Assembly (NCBI RefSeq): GCF_008931805.1
Contig: NZ_CP044399.1
Span: forward strand, 2,963,370 to 3,027,369
From: Moritella marina ATCC 15381
Lineage (GTDB): Bacteria; Pseudomonadota; Gammaproteobacteria; Enterobacterales; Moritellaceae
Direction of reading: 5' to 3'
Length of the DNA stretch: 64,000 nt
Within the stretch, counting starts at the first letter, position 1, and each line of letters opens with the position of its first letter. Positions 38,004 to 48,427 of this stretch are shown here, piece by piece. Below the pieces are notes generated by a model. The model was not told the origin of the DNA and searched no databases. It was given only the letters and a program-made list of their open reading frames with translations. The position numbers and the translations under genes are program-made.

Positions 38004-39626
38004 ATGCCTGTGCTGCAACAGATCACTGCCACCCTATTTTTAATCGTCACGCTTACAGGGTGCGCGTCATTGCCCGAAGAGATTCAACATCCTGCAGAGC
38101 CCTTGGTCACGCAGCCAGTCAGTACCTTATCGACATTGGTTGATACCCATAAAGCTGAGCTAGAACTAGAACTAGAACTAGAACTAGAACAAGCTTTGCC
38201 AAATCAAGCGCAAGCAGCAATGAGCGCGGTACTGTTATTAGATAGCGGTTGGGATGCATTGGCGCAGCGCCTGGCACTTATCGAAACAGCAGAGCACAGC
38301 ATTGATATCCAATATTATATTTGGAACAGCGACCGATCAGGAAGCTACCTAGCCAGTCGTCTGTTGGCAGCAGCAGATCGCGGCGTTAAGGTGCGAGTCA
38401 TGCTTGATGATATCAACCTTAACGAACGAGAGGCTTTGCTGGCGACACTTGATAGTCACCCGCAAATAGACATTCGCATATTTAATCCGATACCCGCTCG
38501 CGGATACACTAAGTGGTTTAATTTCATGGGTGACTTTTCTCGCCTAAACCGCCGCATGCACAACAAATCATTTACCGTCGACGGTGCTTTGTCTATAGTC
38601 GGTGGCCGTAATATTGGTGATGAGTATTTTGACCTGTCTGATGACATTAATTTCCGCGACCGCGATGTACTGGTGGCAGGTTCTGTGGTTAACGATATTC
38701 AAACCAGCTTTACTCAATACTGGAACAGCCAATGGTCTTATCCGGTTAATTTACTGACAGACGGTAATGCAGCAAATGACGCTCTACAAAGCAATTTACC
38801 AAAAAACAGTGTAGAACCTATCGAATTCACCCAGCTAGATGAAGTTGCAACGCCCCACTACAAAAACTATCCTGCGTTACCAGCAGACCAGCAAACTGCC
38901 AAACGCTTGTTAAATAATGCAATGAATAACTGGTCTTGGGTAGAAGCGCGTTTTGTTTACGACCAGCCAGTGCCTATTGATAGCAGCGATACCAACAAAC
39001 CGAAACTGACAGCCCAAACACTCGGCGAATTAGCGGTTAACGCCGAGCAAGAAGTGCTCTTAGAATCTGCTTACCTGATATTCGATGATGGCCAACTCGA
39101 CAAATTGCAGACATTAACCAGCAAAGGCGTGCAGGTAAAAGCGCTGACTAACTCACAAGCCTCTAACGACCTAGTGGCTAATCATTCTGGTTACGCAGCG
39201 CGACGTGAAGACATGCTTGAAAACGGCATGCAATTGTTTGAGTTAAAGCCTGATGCGAGTCTGTGTGCAGCATCAACCAAAGACCTAACCAAGTGCGCGC
39301 CAATCGCGGCCTATGGTCTGCATGCAAAGTCGGCGGTGTTTGACCGTAAAGTCGCGGTGATCGGTTCGTTTAACTACAACTTACGCTCAACCTACCTCAA
39401 TACAGAGTCTATTTTAATTATTGAAAATGAAGCTGTCGCGATAAGTTTGGCAAATGATATTGAGCAAGCGATGCATATAGATAACAGTTGGAGTCTAGAT
39501 TTAGACGACGGCGATGTGCGTTGGCATTCAGCAACACAAAGTTGGGATCATGATCCAGAGACAAGCCAATGGCAACGCTTTAAATCTGGATTTTTACAAT
39601 TATTGCCGATTGAAAAGTACTTGTAA
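38004..39626 (+). CDS. Phospholipase D/cardiolipin synthase-like lipoprotein
   Basis: This 540-residue lipoprotein (VTLTGC) has two HKD motifs: HNKSFTVD near residue 186, followed by GGRN, and HAKSAVFD near 439, followed by GSFN. Both are intact, so it should be active as a phosphatidyltransferase or phospholipase. It resembles the YmdC/ClsC group in layout, but a lipobox places it at the periplasmic face or outer membrane. Residues about 52-62 are an ELELEL tract encoded by hexamer repeats. A phasin-like gene follows 113 bp downstream. Confidence 0.88.
   Translation: MPVLQQITATLFLIVTLTGCASLPEEIQHPAEPLVTQPVSTLSTLVDTHKAELELELELELEQALPNQAQAAMSAVLLLDSGWDALAQRLALIETAEHSIDIQYYIWNSDRSGSYLASRLLAAADRGVKVRVMLDDINLNEREALLATLDSHPQIDIRIFNPIPARGYTKWFNFMGDFSRLNRRMHNKSFTVDGALSIVGGRNIGDEYFDLSDDINFRDRDVLVAGSVVNDIQTSFTQYWNSQWSYPVNLLTDGNAANDALQSNLPKNSVEPIEFTQLDEVATPHYKNYPALPADQQTAKRLLNNAMNNWSWVEARFVYDQPVPIDSSDTNKPKLTAQTLGELAVNAEQEVLLESAYLIFDDGQLDKLQTLTSKGVQVKALTNSQASNDLVANHSGYAARREDMLENGMQLFELKPDASLCAASTKDLTKCAPIAAYGLHAKSAVFDRKVAVIGSFNYNLRSTYLNTESILIIENEAVAISLANDIEQAMHIDNSWSLDLDDGDVRWHSATQSWDHDPETSQWQRFKSGFLQLLPIEKYL
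38159..38190. repeat. In-frame hexamer repeat (CTAGAA)n in the phospholipase D gene
   Basis: Five CTAGAA copies encode an alternating Glu-Leu tract just after the lipobox region. Copy-number change would lengthen or shorten the linker without frameshift. Confidence 0.85.
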
Positions 39627-39739
39627 CGAAAATTAAATAATTTATTTTTACTCTGGTATGACCTTTCTAAATAAAACCAATATGATTAACTCAGTTGAAA
39701 GAAACCTTAATCTAAATTATTTAACTAGGAGTGATTATC

Positions 39740-40147
39740 ATGAGTAACTTACTTAACCAAGCACAAACTATCTTAACTGTTGCAAAAAACACTGCAAAAA
39801 CATCTGTCACTGCTGGTTTTGGTGTTTATGGCACCATCGTTGATGAAGCATCAAAATCATCAGATAAAGCAACGCAACTGTTTGAATCTCTTGTTGAGCG
39901 CGGCGCACAAGTTGAGCCGAAACTGAAAGAGCAAACGTCTGCAATCTTTTCTAAAAAGATCACGCTAGGTTCTGTTGAAGCTAAAACGAAAAGCATCACT
40001 AGCCGTTTTACTGGCGACCAAGGTTCAAAAATAAGTGAAGTAGAAGCTAAAATTGACCAACTTACTACAATGATTGCAGAGCTAAATACTGTTCCTGCTA
40101 CTGCACCAAAAAAAGTAGTTAAAGCAAAAGAAACTACTGAAGCATAA
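39740..40147 (+). CDS. Phasin-like protein
   Basis: This 135-residue helical protein is rich in Ala, Lys and Thr (TILTVAKNTAKTSVTAGFGV), with an amphipathic middle and a PATAPKKVVKAKE tail, like phasin or apolipoprotein-type coat proteins. No PHA synthesis gene is nearby, so a storage-granule role is uncertain. ATG 39740 has AGGAG 9 bp upstream. It is followed by the repeated terminator element. Confidence 0.6.
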   Translation: MSNLLNQAQTILTVAKNTAKTSVTAGFGVYGTIVDEASKSSDKATQLFESLVERGAQVEPKLKEQTSAIFSKKITLGSVEAKTKSITSRFTGDQGSKISEVEAKIDQLTTMIAELNTVPATAPKKVVKAKETTEA

Positions 40148-40170
40148 TAATGCGTTAACTATTATAGTTA

Positions 40171-40218
40171 ATTGAAGTTAGCCTCCTGATTGGAGGCTTT
40201 TTTGATCTTGGGTAAAGT
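40171..40218 (+). terminator. Repeated terminator element, copy 2
   Basis: ATTGAAGTTAGCCTCC, a short loop, then GGAGGC, T7 and GATCTTGGGTAAAGT. It lies 24 bp past the phasin-like stop. Confidence 0.8.
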
Positions 40219-40340
40219 GTGTATAAACATAAGAACTAAAAATATCCATAAGTGAATAACGACTTTAATCACACTTAAAAGCTCCCTAATACAGAAAAAC
40301 AATCTAGCACAGCATAGTTCAAACAAACTATTTGACACTG

Positions 40341-40353
40341 ATAATCATTATCA
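40341..40353. promoter_or_regulatory. Putative Fur box
   Basis: GATAATCATTATC is a perfect palindrome matching the core of the Fur consensus. It lies about 60 bp upstream of the ATG at 40412, where it would cover a promoter. This suggests iron-dependent repression of the downstream gene. Confidence 0.65.
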
Positions 40354-40411
40354 ATACGATTTGATTCAGACCCGTTACGGTTAAATGGGTAACAATTGAT
40401 AAGGATGTTCT

Positions 40412-41620
40412 ATGAAAAAAGTAACTTTAGCGATGCTGGTTATCGCACCTCTCACGTTAATTAATTCCTCCTTTGTTTCTGCAGCGCAATCTAACGATAC
40501 AAAACAAATAATTCAAAAACAACCTGAACACGGTATCAGTGTTTCCAATGCTAAACGTGAAATAGCCTTGGAACTTAGTCGACAATATATTCAAATCTTG
40601 CCGACGCTACAATCTGACATCAATCGATATAATTTAACCGTCAATGCGGAGCAAGTATTACAGTCGAGCGGCGTGGCCACTAAAGCATTGCATAAAAGCG
40701 AACAAGCAATTCGCTCGGCAAAAGGTTTATCAACTCGATCAGCACAAAGCTCCGCTTTTATGCGTGTTGAGAATCCGAATATAGTGCAATTTCGTCTCGC
40801 TGACGCCAGTATGCTAAGTGACTGGCAGCAAGGTGTACTACCGTTATTTGCCTTTGAACCAGCGGGCAATGATAAAGACTGGGCTAATATTGAAGCTTAT
40901 GATGTAGATGGTAATATTCAGCTGCTAGATGTGTACCAACTGCCGGACAGACCGGTTTTCGTGGTTGAATTAGATAAACAACAAACGGTGCATGAAGGGC
41001 TAGCTGTCATGCGCGAGATCTTAGCGCAAAACGGTGATTCAGCAAAACCACTCAAGTCTGTTCATCTTCAGCGCAGCGCGTCTAGAACTGCTGATAAACC
41101 GATATCGACCACAGTGATTAATCAAATAAGCTTACAAGATGATCAAGAACCTTGGATATCAGGCGCTGCAGAGGTATACGCGATAGTAAATGGCGTAAAC
41201 CCAAGCCGTGATGAGCCAGTACTAGATATCATTGAAATGCCTTACCTTGATTATGCAGAAAAAGAATACTACCCAAATCAAGTCGTCATTCATTGGGAGC
41301 GCTATCGCTGGGCTGCAGCAGATATGATATTGATGGAGCATGATGACGGCACTAATTACAAAGAACTTGCTACGGCTCTTCTCTCTGCAGCTGAAACAAT
41401 TTTAAAATCAATTCCAGATCCAGAAGTACAAGGCTTTGCTATTGTAGCCACCATCACCAATGGCATACTCAAAGCCTTACCGGATGCCTGGTTTACGAAT
41501 GATGATGATTTTGTCGATGCCTATTACACATTACAAGAAGGTGAAACATACACAAACCACTCTGGTTCAGGGGGCAATGCAAGAGCAACCTTCACACCTC
41601 TGGTGATTGATCCAAGGTAA
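40412..41620 (+). CDS. Secreted protein, probably DUF3103 family
   Basis: The protein has 402 residues with a signal peptide ending at FVSAA. The mature protein has an N-terminal helical region, a central beta-rich part (about 110-270) and a C-terminal acidic part (NDDDFVDAYYTL). The layout fits DUF3103 proteins known from Vibrio and relatives, whose function is unknown; I am fairly but not fully sure of the family. It is preceded by a Fur-box-like palindrome. Confidence 0.65.
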   Translation: MKKVTLAMLVIAPLTLINSSFVSAAQSNDTKQIIQKQPEHGISVSNAKREIALELSRQYIQILPTLQSDINRYNLTVNAEQVLQSSGVATKALHKSEQAIRSAKGLSTRSAQSSAFMRVENPNIVQFRLADASMLSDWQQGVLPLFAFEPAGNDKDWANIEAYDVDGNIQLLDVYQLPDRPVFVVELDKQQTVHEGLAVMREILAQNGDSAKPLKSVHLQRSASRTADKPISTTVINQISLQDDQEPWISGAAEVYAIVNGVNPSRDEPVLDIIEMPYLDYAEKEYYPNQVVIHWERYRWAAADMILMEHDDGTNYKELATALLSAAETILKSIPDPEVQGFAIVATITNGILKALPDAWFTNDDDFVDAYYTLQEGETYTNHSGSGGNARATFTPLVIDPR

Positions 41621-41741
41621 ATGATGTATTACTGACATTGTGTAGAAGTATAGATTAACGCTGTGCATTGGTTCCATATCTGATGCACCGCACTGGTAAA
41701 TCGAGCCAGACTCTGCAATAGATAATATTGATAATGACACC

Positions 41742-41761
41742 CCTAACCTAACCTAACCTAA
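41742..41761. repeat. CCTAA pentamer tract
   Basis: Four tandem CCTAA units, followed by a degenerate continuation to 41776, lie in the 166-bp gap between two convergent genes. No hairpin is associated. Confidence 0.6.
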
Positions 41762-41786
41762 ACTAACCGACCCTAAACAATGCAGT

Positions 41787-42710
41787 TCAAACAAACCTTG
41801 CTTTAAAATCCGACGGACTTAGCCCAATAATGGTTATAAACACTTTACGAAAACTACTTACATCATCGTACCCCATATTCTGCGCAATCAGCTCAAAGCT
41901 TTGAGTGGTCGATTCTAGTCGTTCACATGCTTTTTGAACTCTCACTTTTTGAACATATTTAATCGGCTTTAAGCTTGTCGCATGGGTAAATTGACGTAGA
42001 AATGTTCGCTCAGTCATACACGCTAATCCGGCTAACAAAGCAATATTTAACGCTTGATTATAGTTTGCTTGAATATAATGTTGAACTTGTAGTATGCGTT
42101 GATTCCCATGATTAAATTTTGGCGTAAAGCTGCCATAATAACGTTGCTCTCGCTTCCCTGTATCGACAATAAGATATTTCCCAAGGGTTCGCATTATGTG
42201 TGGCCGCGTAAATTGTGCCACTATCTCTAATCCTAAATCAATCCATGACATAAGACCCCCCGCCGTTATTATGTCGCCATCATTAATAAGCAAACTCTCG
42301 ACGTTAAGCGATATTTTAGGGTACAGAGCATTAAATTCTTCGGCTAACTGCCAGTGCGTCGTTGCCGGCCGGTTATCTAGCAAGCCAGTTTGGGCCAATA
42401 TAAATGTGCCAGCACAAGCACTGCATAATACAGCGCCCTTATTGTGGGCATCATGCAGAAATTGTAATACTTCTGGTTGAGGTGCACGGTAATAATGACC
42501 ATCAAAATTAGGCGGCAGGATCACAATATCACTTTGGCTATTACGACCGAACTCGCTATCAGACTGAACAACACTCACAGTAAATTGCATATCAAACTGA
42601 CTATCTATGATTATTTTATTCGCGATTAAAAACAGTTCTTTAAGGCCCTGAACTGCACTTTGCAAGGCATTAGGGTAGTCGATAATTACAATACGGATAG
42701 GACTTGTCAT
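41787..42710 (-). CDS. GlxA/FtrA-type AraC-family regulator
   Basis: The protein has about 307 residues. The N-terminal DJ-1/PfpI-like amidotransferase fold carries a Cys in GAVLCSACAGTFILAQTG. The C-terminal AraC helix-turn-helix pair (about 205-305) includes ACMTERTFLRQFTHATSL and the second helix set ending SPSDFKARFV. ATG 42710 has AGGGC upstream. It is divergent from an isochorismatase-like gene at 99 bp, a common pair in which the regulator activates its neighbour. Confidence 0.88.
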   Translation of the reverse strand: MTSPIRIVIIDYPNALQSAVQGLKELFLIANKIIIDSQFDMQFTVSVVQSDSEFGRNSQSDIVILPPNFDGHYYRAPQPEVLQFLHDAHNKGAVLCSACAGTFILAQTGLLDNRPATTHWQLAEEFNALYPKISLNVESLLINDGDIITAGGLMSWIDLGLEIVAQFTRPHIMRTLGKYLIVDTGKREQRYYGSFTPKFNHGNQRILQVQHYIQANYNQALNIALLAGLACMTERTFLRQFTHATSLKPIKYVQKVRVQKACERLESTTQSFELIAQNMGYDDVSSFRKVFITIIGLSPSDFKARFV

Positions 42711-42809
42711 TTTTGCCCTGCTTTGTGGCAACAACGCCATGGGTGTCGTTGATTTATATTTTGCATAATAGCCTTAACAAAACGTCGTAACAACACAAGA
42801 GAGCTTATT

Positions 42810-43373
42810 ATGTCTAATACCGCATTATTATTAATTGATTTTCAAAATGACTATTACTCAACATATACCGATGCGAAATGGGCGCTATCAGGTACTGAAA
42901 CTGCAGCATCGAATGCAGCAACGTTATTAGCAGCATTCCGCAAACAGAGCTTGCCCGTCATTCATGTCCGTCATGAGTTTCCTTCAAATGATGCACCCTT
43001 TTTTCTACCAGAATCAGATGGTGCAAAAATTCATACGAGTGTCGCGCCAATACAAGGTGAGCCCGTCATTTTGAAGCAGCAAATAAACAGTTTTCGTGAC
43101 ACTGAATTAAATAATATATTGAAAGACCTTAACGTTGATAAGTTGATTATTGTGGGTGCAATGAGTCATATGTGTATCGATGCAGTGACCCGTGCAGCGG
43201 TTGATTTGGGATATGAATGTCATGTCGCGCATGATGCTTGTGCAACACTAGAACTTGAATTTAATGGTGTCACCGTTCCTGCCATTCATGTTCATAGTGC
43301 ATTTATGGCGGCCTTGAATTTTGGGTACTGTAACGTGGACAGTACCGATAAATTACTCGACTTAGTTCGTTAA
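42810..43373 (+). CDS. Isochorismatase-family cysteine hydrolase
   Basis: This 187-residue enzyme shows the complete catalytic triad pattern: Asp in LLLIDFQNDY, Lys in VILKQQINSF, and Cys in GAMSHMCIDAVTRAA. Family members hydrolyse amides such as nicotinamide or ureidoacrylate, or vinyl ethers; this substrate cannot be told. It is divergent from the AraC regulator and followed by a copy of the repeated terminator. Confidence 0.9.
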   Translation: MSNTALLLIDFQNDYYSTYTDAKWALSGTETAASNAATLLAAFRKQSLPVIHVRHEFPSNDAPFFLPESDGAKIHTSVAPIQGEPVILKQQINSFRDTELNNILKDLNVDKLIIVGAMSHMCIDAVTRAAVDLGYECHVAHDACATLELEFNGVTVPAIHVHSAFMAALNFGYCNVDSTDKLLDLVR

Positions 43374-43410
43374 TATATCGAGGGTAATAAAAGAACTGAG
43401 CTTTCTGATT

Positions 43411-43459
43411 CATTGAAGTTAGCCTCCTGGTTGGAGGCTTTGTTGATCTTGGGGTAAAG
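43411..43459 (+). terminator. Repeated terminator element, copy 3
   Basis: CATTGAAGTTAGCCTCC, loop, GGAGGC, a T-run broken by one G, then GATCTTGGGGTAAAGC. It lies 38 bp past the isochorismatase stop and just before the convergent hipA stop. Confidence 0.8.
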
Positions 43460-43476
43460 CGCGAGCGGCTATTCAA

Positions 43477-44784
43477 TTAAAGCAGGATATGTTTCATCTC
43501 TTCTGTCTGAGCTAAGTAATACTCACAACGTGCTTGAATACTATGTTTATACTTTTCAGTATATTCAAACTCTGCATCCGAGAGTTCCCAAGCTAGATTT
43601 ACTGCTTTATCTACATTATTGATAATCGCTTTCGCTAGCTGTTTAAGCGTTATTTCAAGTACGCTCTGCTTTATCCCACATTCTTCAGCAAAGAGCATTA
43701 GCTGATAAGCATGCACTTCATCAGGTTCGAATTCATCACCAATAGCCATCGCAAGCTCTTGATCAAACTCTGGATACATCTGCACATTAACGAGATCGTA
43801 CCATGGAGTAGGTTCCAATCCATCAGCGGTCACATAGAACGAATAATTTTTGCCATGAGAATCCGCATTGCAGATAAGTAAATTAAAAATGGTCCAACGA
43901 AGCATGTCATATTTAGCTTGTGCGGGATTAACACAGTGCTGTGCAATACTAAACAGCTTTTCTAAGCTCACGCCTTCACGGATCTCTTTTACGTCACGGC
44001 TGCTACCTAAATTTCGTTCATACTTTCTAGCAACCGAAAATCCAAGCGCCTGGCAGGCATCAATCATATGGCGACGCATTACGATTTTTCGTTCCGCATT
44101 ATACATACGGTCGAAACGCGTAACAGATAGGGCTTTATACTTCCCTATTGGCATAGCCTCGACTTTCGCAACCTGCATACCAATAAGCTCAGCAAGTTTC
44201 ATGGTAATGAACTCATTGAGCACCAGATGTTGCTGAGTGTTTTTTTCAAATTTAACTATGTGGGTTGAACAAAGTTCTCCTTCACCAAACCCATATTTAT
44301 TATCGATGTGGAATAGGTTCAATTTAGACTGAACCCCTGCCACTGAAAGACGTGGTTTGCCGTCCCAAACTTCCATCGGCCACATTTCAGGATCTTCGAT
44401 TCGCTTTATAAGGTCATCTTCGCAGATCGAAGTAAAAGAGGTGACTTGTGGTTTCGCGTCCACAGGCAAATACAATATAGCGCCAGATGTATCGAAGCCA
44501 ATCCCTTTGATTAGGGCAAATGTATTGTTTTTGGAAATACCGAGGGCCTCAATGAGGTAATCAAGTCCTTTGTTTTCGGGCAGTAAGTTGGTTAGATAAA
44601 TCGAGATCTGTGAACTAGGTACTCGGCCACTGAGTGGAAGCTTTGGCGAGATCGGAAAACCCTTTTCCTGCCACTCTTTGGTGTATTCGATAGAAAAATA
44701 TTGAGTATCAATGTCGAAACATATTTCACCTATGATCATCCCCCTGAAATGCATTTCTAGCGTATTAAAGTTAGAACCACTCAT
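43477..44784 (-). CDS. hipA: HipA-family serine/threonine kinase toxin
   Basis: The protein has about 435 residues. The N-terminal HipA domain (about 1-110, with PLSGRVP and NLLPEN) precedes the kinase body (GVQSKLNLF). The catalytic loop is NADSHGKNYS near residue 304, with the metal-binding Asp in WYDLVNV. HipA kinases phosphorylate tRNA synthetases and induce persistence. ATG 44784 has AGGTGG at good spacing and overlaps hipB by 14 bp, supporting coupled translation. Confidence 0.9.
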   Translation of the reverse strand: MSGSNFNTLEMHFRGMIIGEICFDIDTQYFSIEYTKEWQEKGFPISPKLPLSGRVPSSQISIYLTNLLPENKGLDYLIEALGISKNNTFALIKGIGFDTSGAILYLPVDAKPQVTSFTSICEDDLIKRIEDPEMWPMEVWDGKPRLSVAGVQSKLNLFHIDNKYGFGEGELCSTHIVKFEKNTQQHLVLNEFITMKLAELIGMQVAKVEAMPIGKYKALSVTRFDRMYNAERKIVMRRHMIDACQALGFSVARKYERNLGSSRDVKEIREGVSLEKLFSIAQHCVNPAQAKYDMLRWTIFNLLICNADSHGKNYSFYVTADGLEPTPWYDLVNVQMYPEFDQELAMAIGDEFEPDEVHAYQLMLFAEECGIKQSVLEITLKQLAKAIINNVDKAVNLAWELSDAEFEYTEKYKHSIQARCEYYLAQTEEMKHILL

Positions 44785-45019
44785 TGCTGCCACCTACTGT
44801 ATTTTTGCTACTAGGCGTATCTGCAGCGAGGCTGATACCAAGACCATTAAGGATTTTAACTATTGTTGAAAAGTATACATCTTCGCCCTTTTCAACTCTG
44901 ATCAAGGTCTTTTTGGTAACACCACAAAATGACGCTGCGATTTCCTGAGTCATCGATGCAGCCTTTCTATGGTCTTTAATCAATTTACCTAAAGTGATTG
45001 GATCAAGTTGAGTAACCAT
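44771..45019 (-). CDS. hipB: HipB-family antitoxin and repressor
   Basis: This 82-residue HTH_3 protein has its recognition region in MTQEIAASFCGVTKKTLIRVEKG. The C-terminal tail (KNTVGGSNEWF) ends in Trp-Phe like other HipB antitoxins. It is upstream of and overlapping hipA. Three repeated palindromes just upstream are its likely operators. Confidence 0.9.
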   Translation of the reverse strand: MVTQLDPITLGKLIKDHRKAASMTQEIAASFCGVTKKTLIRVEKGEDVYFSTIVKILNGLGISLAADTPSSKNTVGGSNEWF

Positions 45020-45033
45020 TCTACAGCCCTAAA

Positions 45034-45154
45034 AAAGTGTACTTATGGTTACTTTAGGCCTTCATATGGCTATAAGCAAGAAAAAGTGTACTTATATACA
45101 CCTTTCTTATTGCTGACATTGGTATTTAGATTAAAGTGTACGATCGTTCACTTT
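45034..45154. promoter_or_regulatory. Three HipB-type operator palindromes
   Basis: Near-palindromes with half-site AAAGTGTAC start at 45034, 45083 and 45133, each reading AAAGTGTAC-N4-GTxxACTTT or close to it. The best is AAAGTGTACGATCG followed by TTCACTTT. The 49- and 50-bp spacing is about five helical turns, which fits cooperative autorepression by HipB. Confidence 0.75.
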
Positions 45155-45277
45155 TAATAGGATTTGATAAAAGGTTCCCAGCCCTGCAATCTCACTTAAG
45201 GTATCATCCATGAATTCTATATCAGACTTTATGGCTGATAACTTTCTGCCCCACTATAAGAAACCTGATAACCAATA

Positions 45278-45463
45278 TCATCGAGTACTCCTAGCGTCAC
45301 AGCGCCAAAGACCACACCATTGGCCATAAACTCTTGGGGTTAATGCACCGTTAGTGACTGTTTTAACAACGTTGCTAGCTTGCGCGGTATGAGTGCAAGC
45401 CGCTAAATACAGGGTAGCAGTGACGGATAATATCGCAGAGTTTTTCAGTGTAAAAAAGTGCAT
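45278..45463 (-). CDS. Short hypothetical lipoprotein
   Basis: This is a 61-residue frame with a lipoprotein-type signal (LYLAAC) and a short mature part (GQWCGLWRC). It may be a small envelope protein or the stub of one. No homologue is recognised. A start ATG at 45463 lacks a strong ribosome site. Confidence 0.4.
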   Translation of the reverse strand: MHFFTLKNSAILSVTATLYLAACTHTAQASNVVKTVTNGALTPRVYGQWCGLWRCDARSTR

Positions 45464-45750
45464 AAAGTAATGTCCCTAAATCGAGAAGATGTACACTCGA
45501 TTATAGAGATAAATATATTTGTGAGTGTAAGGGTTTGTATGGGGGTAGACTTAGTTTGTGTCATATAAATATTATGACGCACTTACCAAACAACGTTATG
45601 CAAGTATATGTTTTTTGATTAAAACGGTGTAATAATACCCAGTACGACAGGGGGCAATATAAAATAGGTAATAACACATGTATTCATACGTAGCCAGACA
45701 ACCGATCTGTAGTGGTCAAGTAAAACTGTACACCTAGATAGGCGTTTAAA

Positions 45751-46895
<1,145 letters not shown>

Positions 46896-48167
46896 TGTGT
46901 ACACCGTTTTTATGTTGAGGGTATTCTATCCCATTTAGGTGTACAGATTCATTAAACCACTTCAATCTTAGATACCGATAAAAATACGATCGGTTATGAG
47001 CTGCTATTTAGAGATGGTCCAAAAAACTCGTTTCCCGATATGGACGCAGAGCAAGCAACCAGTCGCTTGCTATCAGAGCAGTTTATGAATTCATGTGGCA
47101 ATACGACAGGGAATAAACTTGCTTTTATCAACTTTCCATACAGCAGCTTAATTAGGCTCATCCCAACGTTACTCCCCAAAGATAAACTTATTGTTGAGAT
47201 TCTGGAAGATTGCGAACCGACAGATGAACTGTTACAAGCGGTAATAATTTTGTCTAAAAAAGGCTACAAACTGGCCCTCGATGATTTTATCCCTGACTCT
47301 CGCTGGGAGCGTTTTCTACCTTACATCGATTTTATTAAGTTTGATATCCAAGTTTTCCCACTCGCTGAGGCAAAGTCTTTTATTCATCGCCATCTCAATT
47401 ATAAGATCAAATTCTTAGCTGAAAAAGTAGAAACCTACGATGAATTTAAACAGGCGAAAAAAATAGGTTTTGATTACTTTCAAGGTTATTTTTTTAGTAA
47501 ACCAGAGATGTTACAACAACGAATAATTGAACCATCAGAACTAGTCACATTACAATTGTGCAAAGAAATATCGAGCCCAGAACTTAATTATGCTGCTATA
47601 GAGAAATTGATAGCCAGCGATGTAACCCTATCTTATAAACTACTTAAATATGTAAATGAATCATCTGTCATTATTAAAGCCATCACCTCATTTAAACATG
47701 CTCTTATTTATCTAGGGCATGATAAGTTGCGCCTATTTATTTCTTTAATGACAGTCGCTCATGCCAACCAACATAAACCTCAGTATCTATATGTTCTATC
47801 TATCCAGCGAGCGAGAGTTTGTGAACTGCTAGTTACTAAAGGATTATTTAAAATAGAGCCTAGCCAAGCCTTTTTAATGGGAATGTTCTCTTTGCTGGAT
47901 GCTTTACTGGATCAACCTATGTCTCAACTCCTAACCAATTTACCTCTCAGTGACGAACTTAAATTGGCATTGAACGAAGGTAAAGGAGATCTTGGAAACC
48001 TGCTTAATGCAGTGAAATGTTACGAGGAAGCCGATTGGAAACAAGTAAATCATTATTGTAACGTACTCGGTATTTCAGAAGAACACTTTGCTTGTCAGTA
48101 TACTGAGTCTGTCAAATGGAGCGATAATTTCACAATCGATAGTTGAGTGGATTAATAACTGAATTAT

Positions 48168-48209
48168 GCTATTTTGCTATTTTGCTATTTTGCTATTTTG
48201 CTATTTTGC
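48168..48209. repeat. Octamer tandem repeat GCTATTTT x5
   Basis: Five perfect head-to-tail copies lie just after the EAL-HDOD stop codon. The unit is 8 bp, so copy number would be easy to type between strains. Confidence 0.9.
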
Positions 48210-48427
48210 AGTTATAACTGATCTATAGTGGGATAGCTAATTTGGCCACAAGCTAAAAGGTTAAAACCACTGCGCATAACGCATGCTATGTAAAACCATC
48301 AAAATTTACTGAATAAGGCTCTAGTGAATTTAACATATTGTATGTTATGCCAAAACACATCTAAAATTTACAGATTAAAGCCCCATTTAACATATAGTAC
48401 GTAACACGCAGAACCATAAACATACTC
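48210..48427. repeat. Imperfect ~60-70 bp repeats in the IS target region
   Basis: Segments starting near 48284, 48344 and 48401 share words such as TTAACATAT, AAAATTTAC and AACCAT in the same order, and the series seems to continue after the IS at 49934. They are diverged. No gene is visible. Confidence 0.4.

Noticed and set aside
41742-41776. Telomere-like CCTAA repeats
   Set aside because: A short internal tract between convergent genes with no other sign of a chromosome end.
47040-48146. A self-standing gene starting at the internal ATG 47040
   Set aside because: The frame continues upstream to the IS boundary and joins the true N-terminus once the element is removed.
48210-48427. Degenerate CRISPR array
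   Set aside because: The repeats are diverged, of uneven length, and no cas genes are near.
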